Source of the DNA: Prochlorococcus sp. AG-347-J22
Lineage (GTDB): Bacteria; Cyanobacteriota; Cyanobacteriia; PCC-6307; Cyanobiaceae
Reading direction: 5' to 3'
Length of the DNA stretch: 64,000 nucleotides
Assembly: GCA_003279005.1 (NCBI GenBank)
Contig: QCBY01000003.1
Span: 1 to 64,000, forward strand
Below the pieces are notes generated by a model. It was not told the origin of the DNA and did not search any database. It was given only the letters and a program-made list of their open reading frames with translations. Positions 18,322 through 28,243 of this stretch are shown one piece after another (the stretch's first letter is position 1; each line of letters starts with the position of its first letter). The position numbers and the translations under genes are program-made.

Positions 18322-20483
18322 TTAAGAGGAGCCACTGGAGTTGGGGTCGGTTCTGGATATGACATTCCTCCATTTTGGGCAACCCCTCTCAATGTGAGAT
18401 TTATTCTACCTCTGCTATCAATTTCTCTTACTCTGACAGTTACTTCATCTCCTTGTCTTACAACATCCTCAACTCTCTCGACTCTAGCCTCAGACAACTG
18501 AGAAATATGCACCATGCCCTCTTTCCCTGGAAGAATTTCTACAAATGCTCCGATAGGGATAATTCTGGTAACCACTCCCGAGAAGATCTCCCCTTCATGA
18601 ACTTTTCGAGTTAATCCCTCTATTATTTTTTGAGCTTCTTCAGCAGCAGCTCCATCATGAGAGGCAATAGTTACTATTCCTCCATCTTCTATATCAATTT
18701 TGGTATTAGTTCTCTCAGTTATGCCTTTGATAGTTCTACCCCCCGGACCAATAACCGTTCCGATAAGCTCTGGATCAATTCTGAAGCTTAAAAGTCTTGG
18801 AGCATGAGGTGATAATGATTCTTGAGGTTTATCAATTGCCTCTTGCATTTTTTCTAAAATATGTAATCTTGCTGGGCGAGCTTTTTTTATTGCATCAGAA
18901 ATTATAGAAACTGGCAAACCTGTAATTTTCATATCCATTTGTAATGCAGTTATGCCTTTTTCAGTTCCAGCAACTTTGAAATCCATATCTCCTAGGAAAT
19001 CCTCAATACCTTGAATGTCTGTAAGGATTCGAACCTCTTTACCTTCTTTAATTAAACCCATAGCAGTTCCACTAACAGGAGCTTTTAGAGGAACTCCTGC
19101 ATCAAGTAATGAAAGTGTACTTCCACATACTGATCCCATAGAGGTTGATCCATTTGAACTTAAAACCTCACTTACTACTCTAAGTACATATGGAAATGTT
19201 TCTTTACCAGGAAGTACGGGAATTATTGCTCTTTCTGCTAATGCACCATGCCCAATTTCTCTTCTCCCTGGAGTTCTCATGGGTCTTGTTTCACCAACTG
19301 AATAAGGTGGAAAATTATAGTGATGTAAGTAAGTTTTCTCAGTACTTGGATTTAAGTCATCCATCTCTTGAGCATCGCTAGGGGTCCCCAGTGTTGTGGT
19401 AGATAAAACTTGAGTTAAGCCCCTTTGAAATAATGCTGAGCCATGAACTCTTTTTGGAAGTATTCCAGCAGAAGCAGATATCTTTCTGACTTCGTCAAGA
19501 TCTCTCCCATCTACTCTTTTACCATCATTAATAATTTGCGCTCTCATTAATTTTTTTGTTAACTTTTTAAAGTCAGAATGTATTAGTTTTTCATCCTCAG
19601 TAGTTAGAACTTTTAAATGATTATCATTTTTAAGTGAATCAATTTTGGTTTGTACTTCAAGTTCTATTTTATCTAATTCAAGATCTCTCTCTTCTTTAGA
19701 TTGTTCAAATTTCTTTAAAACTTGATCTATTGATTTCGTGCAGTTTTTCTCTAAATATGTTGCTAATGATTTATCTTCTTCTGGTTCTGAAGGCTTAACC
19801 TGTTTTATTCCTAAGTCTTTAAGAAGATTTTCTTGAGCTTTAATTAGTTCGGTTACGGCCTCATAACCAAAATCTATAGCTTCAATAGTATCCTGTTCTG
19901 AAAGTTGATTAGCACCTGCCTCAATCATCACAATTCCTTCCGGAGATCCTGCTACAACAATATCCAGATCTCCTTTCTCAATTTCTCTGTAACTTGGATT
20001 TAAAATAAAGTCATCTCCTATTAGTCCAACTCTAACAGCAGCCATAGGCCCGTAAAATGGAATTTCTGCTAATAAAGTTGCAATAGAAGCTCCTGTAACT
20101 CCTAGAACATCTGCAGGTACTCTCTCATCTAGGGAGAGGCAAGAAGCAACTATTTGTATCTCATCTCTCATCCATGAAGGGAAAAGAGGCCTCATTGGCC
20201 TATCTATCAACCTTGCTATTAAAGTTGCTCTTTCAGGAGGTCTGCCTTCTCTTCTCATGAACCCACCAGGAATTCTTCCTGCAGCATATAGTTTTTCCTC
20301 GTAATCACATATCAGAGGTAAAAAGTCTGCGGGTTGTTTGTTTGTTGTTTTTGTCGCGGTAACTAATAAAGATGTGTCTCCACATTCGATCATTACAGCT
20401 CCTCCAGCTTGAGGAGCATATAGTCCTGTAGTTAGTCGTATCTCTCGTCCGTCAAACGTGATCGACGTATTTTTTCCTTCCAC
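18318..20483 (-). CDS. pnp: Polyribonucleotide nucleotidyltransferase (PNPase)
   Basis: 721 residues. Two RNase PH domains (about 10-220 and 320-550; second has [33 protein letters not shown], here noted only by its key HYNFP and GRREIGHG motifs), an all-alpha linker, a KH domain ([14 protein letters not shown]) and a C-terminal S1 domain ([19 protein letters not shown]). It degrades RNA 3' to 5' using phosphate and adds heteropolymeric tails in cyanobacteria. It is the distal gene of a long minus-strand run. A 192-base spacer separates it from rpsN and likely contains its own promoter. Confidence 0.98.
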   Translation of the reverse strand: MEGKNTSITFDGREIRLTTGLYAPQAGGAVMIECGDTSLLVTATKTTNKQPADFLPLICDYEEKLYAAGRIPGGFMRREGRPPERATLIARLIDRPMRPLFPSWMRDEIQIVASCLSLDERVPADVLGVTGASIATLLAEIPFYGPMAAVRVGLIGDDFILNPSYREIEKGDLDIVVAGSPEGIVMIEAGANQLSEQDTIEAIDFGYEAVTELIKAQENLLKDLGIKQVKPSEPEEDKSLATYLEKNCTKSIDQVLKKFEQSKEERDLELDKIELEVQTKIDSLKNDNHLKVLTTEDEKLIHSDFKKLTKKLMRAQIINDGKRVDGRDLDEVRKISASAGILPKRVHGSALFQRGLTQVLSTTTLGTPSDAQEMDDLNPSTEKTYLHHYNFPPYSVGETRPMRTPGRREIGHGALAERAIIPVLPGKETFPYVLRVVSEVLSSNGSTSMGSVCGSTLSLLDAGVPLKAPVSGTAMGLIKEGKEVRILTDIQGIEDFLGDMDFKVAGTEKGITALQMDMKITGLPVSIISDAIKKARPARLHILEKMQEAIDKPQESLSPHAPRLLSFRIDPELIGTVIGPGGRTIKGITERTNTKIDIEDGGIVTIASHDGAAAEEAQKIIEGLTRKVHEGEIFSGVVTRIIPIGAFVEILPGKEGMVHISQLSEARVERVEDVVRQGDEVTVRVREIDSRGRINLTLRGVAQNGGMSYPEPTPTPVAPLN

Positions 20484-20675
20484 TTTTTAAATTATAATTC
20501 TATACATAATTTATTCTTACATCTCATAGGTACATATTGAGTAAATTTTTTAAATAAGATTTCAAACTAATTCTAATAAAAATTTAAATAATTACTCTAA
20601 TATATTGGGATAACTAGTTTTTTTTCTAAAATATAAGAAATAATTAATTTATTAAAATCCACAAATTTTTTTTAA

Positions 20676-20978
20676 TTACCAACTAGATTTTACTACTCCA
20701 GGTAATTCACCATTATGAGCTCTTAATCTTAATTGATTTCTGCATAAACCAAAATCTCTATAAACTCCCCTCGGTTTACCTGTGGCCCAACATCTATTCC
20801 TAACTCTCGTTGGAGCTGAGTTCCTTGGAAGTCCTTGAATCTTTCTATGTATTTCTAACCTTTCCATAGGATCTTTAGCAGAATTAAATTCATCTAATAA
20901 TGATTTCCTTTTCGCAGCATATTTTTTTACTAGCTTTTTACGTTTTACCTCTCTAGCAATCATTGATTTTTTTGCCAT
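20676..20978 (-). CDS. rpsN: 30S ribosomal protein S14
   Basis: 100 residues, the long form without zinc-binding cysteines. [20 protein letters not shown] and the C-terminal [38 protein letters not shown] are diagnostic. S14 helps form the 30S head near the decoding region. As in many cyanobacteria it lies outside the main ribosomal-protein cluster, here between rseP and pnp. Confidence 0.98.
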   Translation of the reverse strand: MAKKSMIAREVKRKKLVKKYAAKRKSLLDEFNSAKDPMERLEIHRKIQGLPRNSAPTRVRNRCWATGKPRGVYRDFGLCRNQLRLRAHNGELPGVVKSSW

Positions 20979-21041
20979 TAAAAGTCTCTAAGTAAATATA
21001 AGATTTATTTTAGCAGCTAAACCATCAAAATTAAAAAAAAA

Positions 21042-22121
21042 CTACTGATTAAGCAATCTTTGAACTACAAGTAATTGGCTTGTATCTCTAATTATTAGCA
21101 AAACGCTAAGTCCCACTAAAAGAAAAAAGCTTGATTGTGTAACTGCTATTTGGATTTTAACTGGTACTGGTTTCCCCCTTAATCCTTCAATGAGAGTAAA
21201 AACAAGCTGACCTCCATCAAGAAGTGGTAATGGGAGAGAATTTAAAACTGCCAAATTTATTGAAATTAATGCAGCAAATAATAAAATCCCTGTTCCTCCC
21301 TGCTCAGATAACTGAGCTCCAATTTCAACAATTTTCACTGGCCCACTTAATTGTTGAGCTGTTGATGAGAAGTTCGTAATTAATCCTTTGTAACCTTGGA
21401 TCGTTTTGATTAATAGTGATGAAAACTCCTTATTTGTATATTGAAAAAGTTTACTAATGTTTTTAGTTTTTTTTGTTTCTTTTTTAATATTTGGCTGTAA
21501 CTGAGCTCCAATTGTGCCTTTCCCATCTATGATTTGAGGAATTAAAGTAAGGTTTTGATAAGAGTTTTCCCTCTCAATTTCTATAGATATTGGCTCTTCT
21601 GATGAACTTTGGATTTTTCTCACAAGAGAAGTCACTGCTTGATCCCCAACACCTAAAACATCCCCATCCATTTTTAATATTTTATCCCCTGCTTCTAAAC
21701 CGGCTTTAAAAGCAGCTTTTTCTGGTTGAGTAGCTAAAACCAAAATCCCTGGTTCTGGATCAAATGGTATACCAATGGTAGTTACGTTTAATATTAAAAT
21801 TGTATAAGCAAGTATTAAGTTGGCAAATACTCCGGCAGAAATAACAATTACTCTTTGAATTATTGGCCTATTTTTTAGAAGGTTTGGATCTTTTGGATCA
21901 ATGTTATTAATTTCCTCATCAGGGAAGGAAACAAAGCCTCCCAAAGGGAAAGCTCTAAAGGAATAAGTAATACCCCTAAATTTTTTTTGTATTATTGAAG
22001 GACCAAATCCAATAGAAAACCCATCAACGTATATGCCTTGAAATATTGCTGCAAGAAAATGACCCATTTCATGAAAGAAAATGAGAAATCCTAAAACTGT
22101 TATTGAGGTTAAAACATTCAT
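21042..22121 (-). CDS. rseP: RseP/S2P-type intramembrane zinc metalloprotease (M50)
   Basis: 359 residues. The HExxH zinc motif is at 17-21 (HEMGH) in the first membrane helix; SIGFGP follows. One PDZ domain lies at about 120-200 (AAFKAGLEAGDKILKMDGD), and the second metal ligand is in NSLPLPLLDGGQLVF at about residue 300. The protein cleaves transmembrane regulators within the membrane (regulated intramembrane proteolysis). Located 9 bases downstream of serS on the same strand, a common cyanobacterial arrangement. Confidence 0.95.
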   Translation of the reverse strand: MNVLTSITVLGFLIFFHEMGHFLAAIFQGIYVDGFSIGFGPSIIQKKFRGITYSFRAFPLGGFVSFPDEEINNIDPKDPNLLKNRPIIQRVIVISAGVFANLILAYTILILNVTTIGIPFDPEPGILVLATQPEKAAFKAGLEAGDKILKMDGDVLGVGDQAVTSLVRKIQSSSEEPISIEIERENSYQNLTLIPQIIDGKGTIGAQLQPNIKKETKKTKNISKLFQYTNKEFSSLLIKTIQGYKGLITNFSSTAQQLSGPVKIVEIGAQLSEQGGTGILLFAALISINLAVLNSLPLPLLDGGQLVFTLIEGLRGKPVPVKIQIAVTQSSFFLLVGLSVLLIIRDTSQLLVVQRLLNQ

Positions 22122-22130
22122 TTTTTTATA

Positions 22131-23408
22131 TTAGGCAGTTTTTATGAAAGATGAACCAAAGTATGGAACTAGAACATCAGGAATTTTTACACTCCCATCT
22201 GATTGTTGGCCGTTTTCAAGAATAGCTGCCATTGTTCTCCCTATAGCTAAACCACTTCCATTTAAAGTGTGAATATATGACGTTTTTTTATCAATTTTTG
22301 TTCTTATCGATGATCTACGAGCCTGAAAGTCTAAACAATTACTACAACTAGATATTTCTCGATAACATTTACTACTTGGTAGCCAAACCTCAAGATCGAA
22401 AGTTCTGCTAGAAGAAAATCCTAAATCTCCGGTGCAAATATCTACTACTCTATATGGTAAATTGAGTTTTTTTAAAATACTTTCTGCATCTGCCGTTATC
22501 TCTTTATGCGCCTCTAATGATTTATTAGGATCACTCAACCAATATAATTCAACCTTATTAAATTGATGAAGTCTTATTAAACCTTTTGTGTCCCTTCCAT
22601 AACTACCCGCCTCTCTCCTAAAACAAGGACTGAATGCAACATATTTCAAAGGTAAAATTTTTGGATCAATAATCTCATCTTTATGAAGAGCAGTTAGGGG
22701 TACTTCTGCAGTTGGAGAGAGCCATAAATCATCATTAGCACACTTGAAACTTTCATTTGAAAATTTAGGAAGTTGGCCAGATCCTTGAAGACTTTCTGAA
22801 TTAACTAATGCTGGAGGCATTAATTCTAAATACCCATTATTTGAATGCACATCTAGCATAAAATTAATTAGAGCCCTCTCCAATTTTGCCCCATTACCTT
22901 TAAGAGTGATAAAACGACTTTTTGCTATTTTGGTTGATTTTATGGAATCAAAAAGATCTAACTTTTCTCCTATTTCCCAGTGGGTTTTTAGATTATCTTT
23001 TTTGAGAGGATTTCCCCATTCTTTTATTTGAATATTATTGTTTTCATTTTCTCCAAGAGGTGCATCTTTACTTGGGAAATTTGGTAATTTTGAAATTTCA
23101 TCATGAAGTTTTTTATCTAATATTCTTTTTTTTTCTTCAAATTCAGAAACTTTTATTCTATATTTATTTCCCTTATCTTTTAATTTATTGAGTTCTTGAG
23201 AATTAGCTTTATTAGAATTTCTTATTTCTTGGCCAATTATTTTGCTTAATTTTTTACTCTCTGATTGAAGACTTGAAATCTTTATGTCAATTTCTTTTCT
23301 CTCTAAACTTAGTTTATGTATGAGAGGTATATTAAAAACTTTTCCTCTTAAGGATAAATTATCTTCCACAAATGTTGGATTTTCTCTTATCAATTTTTGA
23401 TCTAACAC
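22131..23408 (-). CDS. serS: Seryl-tRNA synthetase
   Basis: 425 residues. The N-terminal coiled coil (about 30-110) is the tRNA-binding arm. Class II motifs are visible: motif 2 [19 protein letters not shown] and motif 3 [18 protein letters not shown] near the C-terminus; [18 protein letters not shown] is the serine-adenylate region. It charges tRNA-Ser, one of which (CGA) is encoded in this window. Followed closely by rseP. Confidence 0.98.
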   Translation of the reverse strand: MLDQKLIRENPTFVEDNLSLRGKVFNIPLIHKLSLERKEIDIKISSLQSESKKLSKIIGQEIRNSNKANSQELNKLKDKGNKYRIKVSEFEEKKRILDKKLHDEISKLPNFPSKDAPLGENENNNIQIKEWGNPLKKDNLKTHWEIGEKLDLFDSIKSTKIAKSRFITLKGNGAKLERALINFMLDVHSNNGYLELMPPALVNSESLQGSGQLPKFSNESFKCANDDLWLSPTAEVPLTALHKDEIIDPKILPLKYVAFSPCFRREAGSYGRDTKGLIRLHQFNKVELYWLSDPNKSLEAHKEITADAESILKKLNLPYRVVDICTGDLGFSSSRTFDLEVWLPSSKCYREISSCSNCLDFQARRSSIRTKIDKKTSYIHTLNGSGLAIGRTMAAILENGQQSDGSVKIPDVLVPYFGSSFIKTA

Positions 23409-23532
23409 TCTTTTTAAAATTTTTTATATCCTAATAACATAGTTTATCTCAAATCATTATCACAGCTTTTTGATGAAAAATTAATTAAATAGTGGATAAC
23501 AATTTTTAATTATATTTTTTTAAATTAAAAAA

Positions 23533-24999
23533 TCATGAGGCAGAACGAGCTCTACCTGTTGAAGACCATTCTTTCAAGAAATCAATTTGCTCTTTGGCTG
23601 TTCGAGATAATGGTACTAATTCAGAAACAGCCTTAATTAAATCTTTTTCCATTAATTCTCTATTCTCAGAAAATGAAAAATGCATCCCCTCAATAACTGC
23701 TTGCTCAAGTTCTGCCCCTGAATAGCCATCTGTTCGATCAACTATTGTTGAAAGGGGGAAATTATAACTAGATCTTTTTTTCTTTAGATGTAGGTCAAGG
23801 ATACTGAATCTTTCTTCTGAATTAGGCAAATCAAGAAAAAATATTTCATCAAATCGGCCTTTTCTTAATAACTCTGCTGGAAGCTTATCGATTACATTAG
23901 CGGTAGCAATCACAAATACAGCTGATTCTTTTTCGGCCATCCAAGTTAGCAAACTAGCTAAAACTCTTTGACTAGTTCCCCCATCACTTCTCGCATCTCC
24001 ACCAAACCCTTTGTCAATTTCATCAATCCATAGGATGCAAGGTGACATTGCTTCTGCTCTTAAAATGGTCTCCCTTGTTCTTGCTTCGCTTGAGCCTACA
24101 AGACTTGAAAATAATCTTCCTACATCTAATCTAAGAAGAGGCATAGACCAACTTTGAGAAATAGACTTGGCAGTTAATGATTTTCCAGTACCTTGTGGCC
24201 CAACTAGTAAGACACCTTTAGGGATAGGAAGTCCGTATTCTCTTGCTTCTTTTGAAAATGCTTTGTACCTTTGATTGAGCCAAACTTTTAATACTTTTAA
24301 CCCTCCAATTTCACTCTGATTAGAAGTGCTTTCAAAAAATTCTAATATTTCACTTCTTGCGATGACTTGTTTCTTCTCTTCAAGTATATCCTTGATATCA
24401 ACTTTACTTATTTTCCCTCTTTGAGTAAGAGCTTTAGCCGTGACTTGCTTGAGCCTTGTTTCACTTAAACCACTTGATGCAATTGCAAGCTCGTTTAAGT
24501 CTTGTTCGCTTATTTCTGAATCAGTATTAATAGCAATTTGTTTTATAAGAGTTGTCAACTCGTCTAGATCAGGTAAGGGTAAGTTTATTATTGTAATTAA
24601 ATCATCAAGTTCTTGAGAAGTTGGTAATATATGTGAAGTAAGAATTAAGTTATGGCTTGTTTCTCTAAGAGAAAAATATAATTCTTTTATGGTTCTACTA
24701 ATTGATGGATCATCATAAAACTTATGAAAATCCTTTGCCAATAATATTGTTGGTAATTCAGCAGTTTGTTCTTTTATCCAATTAAGAGCTCCTAACGGAT
24801 TATTAGAAAACTTCCCATTTTCATTCAGTACTCCTTTGAGTCCATTAACACAATCCCAAGATACTAATCTCTTTATATTTAATCTCTTGCAGGATTGATT
24901 GAGAATTTTATGCAGTCTTTGTTCTTCTTTAGTTCTAATCCATAACAACGGAGTTCTAGATTTTATAAGTAATTCAAAATTTCTACTCCAAGAATCCAT
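23533..24999 (-). CDS. ycf46: Ycf46-type AAA ATPase
   Basis: 488 residues. The N-terminal half (about 1-235) is the family-specific region opening SWSRNFELLIKSRTPLLWIRTKEEQRL. The AAA module has Walker A GPQGTGKS at about 260, Walker B CILWIDEIDKGF at about 315, and arginine-finger and sensor regions (ELLRKGRFDEIFFLDLP). Ycf46 proteins occur in cyanobacteria and plastids of some algae; a link to CO2 uptake or photosynthetic regulation has been proposed for one homologue, but the substrate is unclear. It lies 21 bases downstream of yidC. Confidence 0.92.
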   Translation of the reverse strand: MDSWSRNFELLIKSRTPLLWIRTKEEQRLHKILNQSCKRLNIKRLVSWDCVNGLKGVLNENGKFSNNPLGALNWIKEQTAELPTILLAKDFHKFYDDPSISRTIKELYFSLRETSHNLILTSHILPTSQELDDLITIINLPLPDLDELTTLIKQIAINTDSEISEQDLNELAIASSGLSETRLKQVTAKALTQRGKISKVDIKDILEEKKQVIARSEILEFFESTSNQSEIGGLKVLKVWLNQRYKAFSKEAREYGLPIPKGVLLVGPQGTGKSLTAKSISQSWSMPLLRLDVGRLFSSLVGSSEARTRETILRAEAMSPCILWIDEIDKGFGGDARSDGGTSQRVLASLLTWMAEKESAVFVIATANVIDKLPAELLRKGRFDEIFFLDLPNSEERFSILDLHLKKKRSSYNFPLSTIVDRTDGYSGAELEQAVIEGMHFSFSENRELMEKDLIKAVSELVPLSRTAKEQIDFLKEWSSTGRARSAS

Positions 25000-25020
25000 T
25001 ATCTTTTAAAAAGAGAAAAA

Positions 25021-26160
25021 CTATTTTTTATTATTAGGTTCAAATGGTAGTCTTTTGTCTGATATGTTGGCAGTAGAAGGTACTACTTTATTTTTGCCTG
25101 CTAATTGCTCATCAAGAATTTTTTGTAAATTTGCTGGAAGAGCTTCTTTGTTTAAAAGAAAAGTCTGAAAAGCTTGGAAGATATTAGCTACAACCATATA
25201 AAGTAATACTCCAGCTGGTAATGGAAAAAACAAGAACATGCCTGTAATCATTACTGGAGTAATTTTATTTGCAGTAGATTGTTGGGCATTTGAAGGCATT
25301 CCTTGACTAGATAAAACCTGAGAAAGAAGCAAGGTTAATCCAAAAGCTCCGACTAATGTAGCTATGTCCCAATTTATTGAACCATCTACGTAAAACCCAA
25401 CCTGACCAAGTGCTTTGATAAACAAAAATCCACTCTTTGCTGCTAGACCAGGAATTTTAGCTTCAATTGTTGCATCTCCTGGTTTAATAGCAGTAACTAA
25501 ACCATCTTGAGAAACCTTAATATTTTCGGCGCCTTTTGAGACCGTCCAGGTAGGAAGAAATTTTGAACCGTTATCGTATTTTGAGAGAATTTCTGAATAG
25601 CTGTTCCCATTAGTTGTTTGCAAGTTTATCTTTACGGATTCTTCAGTACCTAACTTAGTGCCATTAGGTAATGTGGCAATTACAGGGAAATGGGATTTTT
25701 CTGTTACAAATATAGAATGTCTTGGAGATTTGTAGGGTTTTGGGTCAATGGCTGCTATTTGTTCTTGTGGTAAAACTTTTAGGTTGATGTTGTAAGGAAC
25801 ATCAGCGAATGGTGATCCTCTTAGGGTCGCAAATAAGGCAAATAAAACTGGCATCTGAACTATTAAAGGCAAACATCCTGCAAGAGGACTTCCAAATTCA
25901 TTCATTAATTTGCCTAGTTCTTCTTGTTGTTTTTTTGGATCACCTGAGAATTTTGACTTTATCTCTGCTTGCCTTTTTTGCATTACAGGTTGAGCTATTT
26001 TCATTCTTCTAGCACTTCTTATAGATCCTGCGCTTAGAGGAAAAAGGGCAATTCTTATTACGACAGTTAGTGCAACAATTGCTAATCCATAACTTGGGAC
26101 TAATCCGTAGAAAAAATCCAGAATCGGGATTAGTAATTTTTCTGAAATGAACCCGATCAC
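25021..26160 (-). CDS. yidC: YidC/Oxa1/Alb3 membrane protein insertase with an Ig-like insertion
   Basis: 379 residues. Core helices: about 15-40, 92-113 ([15 protein letters not shown]), 262-284 and 303-330 ([19 protein letters not shown]), all recognisable Oxa1-family segments. It inserts thylakoid and plasma membrane proteins, alone or with Sec. Between the second and third core helices (about 140-250) there is a long extracytoplasmic insertion whose second half (TWTV, then [20 protein letters not shown]) looks like a bacterial Ig-like group 2 domain. Gene order rpmH, rnpA, PH-domain gene, yidC is conserved in many bacteria. Confidence 0.95.
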   Translation of the reverse strand: MIGFISEKLLIPILDFFYGLVPSYGLAIVALTVVIRIALFPLSAGSIRSARRMKIAQPVMQKRQAEIKSKFSGDPKKQQEELGKLMNEFGSPLAGCLPLIVQMPVLFALFATLRGSPFADVPYNINLKVLPQEQIAAIDPKPYKSPRHSIFVTEKSHFPVIATLPNGTKLGTEESVKINLQTTNGNSYSEILSKYDNGSKFLPTWTVSKGAENIKVSQDGLVTAIKPGDATIEAKIPGLAAKSGFLFIKALGQVGFYVDGSINWDIATLVGAFGLTLLLSQVLSSQGMPSNAQQSTANKITPVMITGMFLFFPLPAGVLLYMVVANIFQAFQTFLLNKEALPANLQKILDEQLAGKNKVVPSTANISDKRLPFEPNNKK

Positions 26161-26232
26161 AATATTAAAAGAATTTTGATTTTATTTGAAACTTCATTTT
26201 ACAGGATAAAAACACTTTTGTAATTAATCTAA

Positions 26233-26646
26233 TTAGGATTTAGTTGCAAATCCTTCAACCTCATTTAAATTTGCTGTCTGCGATCTTTTGACCATATTTT
26301 CCTCGATAAACTTTTGTTTTTCTCTAAATAAAGGTAAAGATTTCATTTCGACTTTTGAACCATCATTAAGAATGAGAACCATATCTCCATATGACCCGAA
26401 GCCTCTTGGGATAGATCTAACCTCTTCAATATTGGTTAATGATACCTGTGTTTTACTTTTCCCGAACCAGCCCCCTTCAATAGTAATCCGTTTGTTGGTG
26501 ATCTTATATCTTAACCACAAAGCTCTTACTAATGCTGCAAAAGTAAATGGGAGACCTAAGAGGGTTAAGCCTGCAAATAAATTTATTATTAAATCACTTT
26601 TAGCTGGACCACCCTCATAAAAGGATTCTTCATTTATGCTAATCAT
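26233..26646 (-). CDS. Bacterial PH-domain membrane protein
   Basis: 137 residues. Two hydrophobic stretches near residues 20-48 are followed by a PH-like domain beginning YKITNKRITIEGGWFGKSKTQVSL, with NIEEVRSIPRGFGSYGDMVL. This bPH2/YdbT-like family is often found between rnpA and yidC in cyanobacteria. It overlaps rnpA by 4 bases, so co-translation is likely. A role with YidC or in membrane-protein biogenesis is suggested only by position. Confidence 0.85.
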   Translation of the reverse strand: MISINEESFYEGGPAKSDLIINLFAGLTLLGLPFTFAALVRALWLRYKITNKRITIEGGWFGKSKTQVSLTNIEEVRSIPRGFGSYGDMVLILNDGSKVEMKSLPLFREKQKFIEENMVKRSQTANLNEVEGFATKS

Positions 26647-27029
26647 TTAAAGAGACCTGACTTGAAAATTAGGTGTTGAAATTCCTCCAATAGTTTGAAT
26701 TTGTCATTGAAAGATACACCAGACTTAAGGTTAACAAGTAACCAATAAGGTTTGTGGTTCTTCTCTTGACTAAAATTTTTTAATAAATAATCCTGTAATA
26801 CGCGCTTAAATTTATTTCTTACAACTGCTTTTTTTGAAACTTTCTTACTTACAGCTATGGCAATTTTAAAATTATTTAAGCTATGAATATTTTTATGAGA
26901 CATAAGAATATTTGGGTTTGATTTCGCTATTTTGAAAGTCATAAATTTGCCGTGATATTTAACAGAATTTTTATGAATATAATTAAAAGTCCTATGACCT
27001 TTTAAACGCATAGCTTTGGGCAAGGCCAT
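26643..27029 (-). CDS. rnpA: Ribonuclease P protein component
   Basis: 128 residues, basic. MALPKAMRLKGHRTFNYIHK gives the conserved N-terminus and KAVVRNKFKRVLQDYLLKNF the RNR motif (RN..KR) that contacts the RNase P RNA. It assists the catalytic RNA in 5' tRNA processing. It lies 16 bases downstream of rpmH, in the ancient rpmH-rnpA order. The RNA subunit gene is not in this window. Confidence 0.96.
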   Translation of the reverse strand: MALPKAMRLKGHRTFNYIHKNSVKYHGKFMTFKIAKSNPNILMSHKNIHSLNNFKIAIAVSKKVSKKAVVRNKFKRVLQDYLLKNFSQEKNHKPYWLLVNLKSGVSFNDKFKLLEEFQHLIFKSGLFK

Positions 27030-27045
27030 TATTATTGCTTAATTA

Positions 27046-27183
27046 TTAAACAGCGATTCTCTCTCTACCTCTTTTCCTTCTGCTTTTAATAACCCTTCTT
27101 CCAGTATGAGAACGCATTCTTACCCTAAAGCCTGATACACGCTTTCTTTTTCTTGATGTTCCGCCAAATGTTCTTTTAGTCAT
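27046..27183 (-). CDS. rpmH: 50S ribosomal protein L34
   Basis: A 45-residue basic protein beginning [20 protein letters not shown] and ending [10 protein letters not shown], with [15 protein letters not shown] in the middle; this is the full L34 sequence. Upstream of rnpA, as in most bacteria. It is too short for a 60-residue cut-off and is easily overlooked. Confidence 0.98.
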   Translation of the reverse strand: MTKRTFGGTSRKRKRVSGFRVRMRSHTGRRVIKSRRKRGRERIAV

Positions 27184-27213
27184 TGTTTTATATGCTCTTT
27201 AACAATTTATCAT

Positions 27214-27783
27214 CTAATCGATCACTAAAGTAGAACTACCCAAATATCTTGAAACGGAATCCCCTCCAAAATACTGTCCATAAGAATGAAATTGGTATAA
27301 GCCAGACCTTCTTGGATTAAATACTTTGAATACTATTGCATAACTTTTTTTGTTGCTAGGAATCGGACTGTAAGGAAAAATATCTAATGAAGTTTTATCT
27401 TCGTTAAGTTCAATATCAGCAGGTATATCTGCAATACATTTGGTACGAGTTTCATAGCCTCCTATATTTACTTGGCAAAGATTTATTTTTTCTTCTTTAA
27501 GAGTTGATTTGAAAGTTTCAGGTATTTTCATAGTTAGTTTTATGAGATCTGATTTTCTATCAGAGGGCCTTAAAAAGAAAAAAATTGTATTCCTAGCTCT
27601 TCTTTCATTACTTTTTTGAAACCATTTTAATCTTCTATAACCTGAATCTTGATCCCATTGAAATTCTAATCCTGCGTTAACTTTAATGTTTTGTAAAAGT
27701 GGAATTGAAAAAAAGAGTGGTGAAAGTAATAGGAATTTAACAATTTTAGAATTTTTAAAAAATTTTTTGTATTGGTGCTTCAT
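27214..27783 (-). CDS. DUF2808 secreted protein
   Basis: 189 residues. A signal peptide is visible: basic start MKHQYKKFFKNSKIVKF, hydrophobic core, probable cleavage before AGLEFQWD. The mature part has LTMKIPETFKSTLKEEKINL, a cysteine pair (about 88 and 101), and the ending YQFHSYGQYFGGDSVSRYLG, which is characteristic of cyanobacterial DUF2808 proteins. Function unknown; presumably periplasmic or lumenal. A 68-base gap separates it from aroH upstream. Confidence 0.85.
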   Translation of the reverse strand: MKHQYKKFFKNSKIVKFLLLSPLFFSIPLLQNIKVNAGLEFQWDQDSGYRRLKWFQKSNERRARNTIFFFLRPSDRKSDLIKLTMKIPETFKSTLKEEKINLCQVNIGGYETRTKCIADIPADIELNEDKTSLDIFPYSPIPSNKKSYAIVFKVFNPRRSGLYQFHSYGQYFGGDSVSRYLGSSTLVID

Positions 27784-27851
27784 TGTCTTTTTTGAAATGA
27801 ATAATTAGGTTTCCTGTAGTTAATAGTGTACATTAAGACTTTTTTAAAAGA

Positions 27852-28235
27852 TTAACTTCTATCGTTCCTTAAATTTGAGGCGCCCCTCAAGTACGGATGA
27901 TTAATTGAGCAGCCAGTGGGTAAAGTAACTAATGCCATTAATCTAATACAAAAATTAAGATCATTTGGAAGATACATTTGTTGGCAATCTAAAAAAGCAA
28001 CTGAATCAAATCCAAAACGTTTCCTTACTATAGAGGCTGGAAAGCACGCGTCTAAGTCTCTTGTTACGGTAAATGTTATTGATAAAATCTTTTTTGGATC
28101 CAAACTATTTCGCGAAATTAATTCATCTATTAACTCAACTACTGAATTCTCAATCTCTTTTAATGTATTTCCGCTTGAAGTTGTGGCTCCTCTAATAGCA
28201 GTAACATTTTGACTTTCAAAATAATTCTTAATCAT
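27852..28235 (-). CDS. aroH: Chorismate mutase, AroH class
   Basis: 127 residues, the length of the trimeric AroH-class enzyme. TAIRGATTSSGNT carries the conserved active-site Arg (residue 15), and FCIRLMALV the second (residue 98). It converts chorismate to prephenate for Phe and Tyr synthesis. Oddity: where Bacillus AroH has the Cys-x-x-Glu pair, this sequence reads LDCQQM, so the key Glu appears as Gln86. It is followed 8 bases upstream by sppA. Fold assignment is secure; activity relies on the family. Confidence 0.92.
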   Translation of the reverse strand: MIKNYFESQNVTAIRGATTSSGNTLKEIENSVVELIDELISRNSLDPKKILSITFTVTRDLDACFPASIVRKRFGFDSVAFLDCQQMYLPNDLNFCIRLMALVTLPTGCSINHPYLRGASNLRNDRS

Positions 28236-28243
28236 TTTTAAGT

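Noticed and set aside
19015-19305. Plus-strand frames opposite pnp (and similar ones opposite gmd, manC, cobQ, trx reductase, dxr)
   Set aside because: They are antisense shadows of long conserved genes with no start signals.
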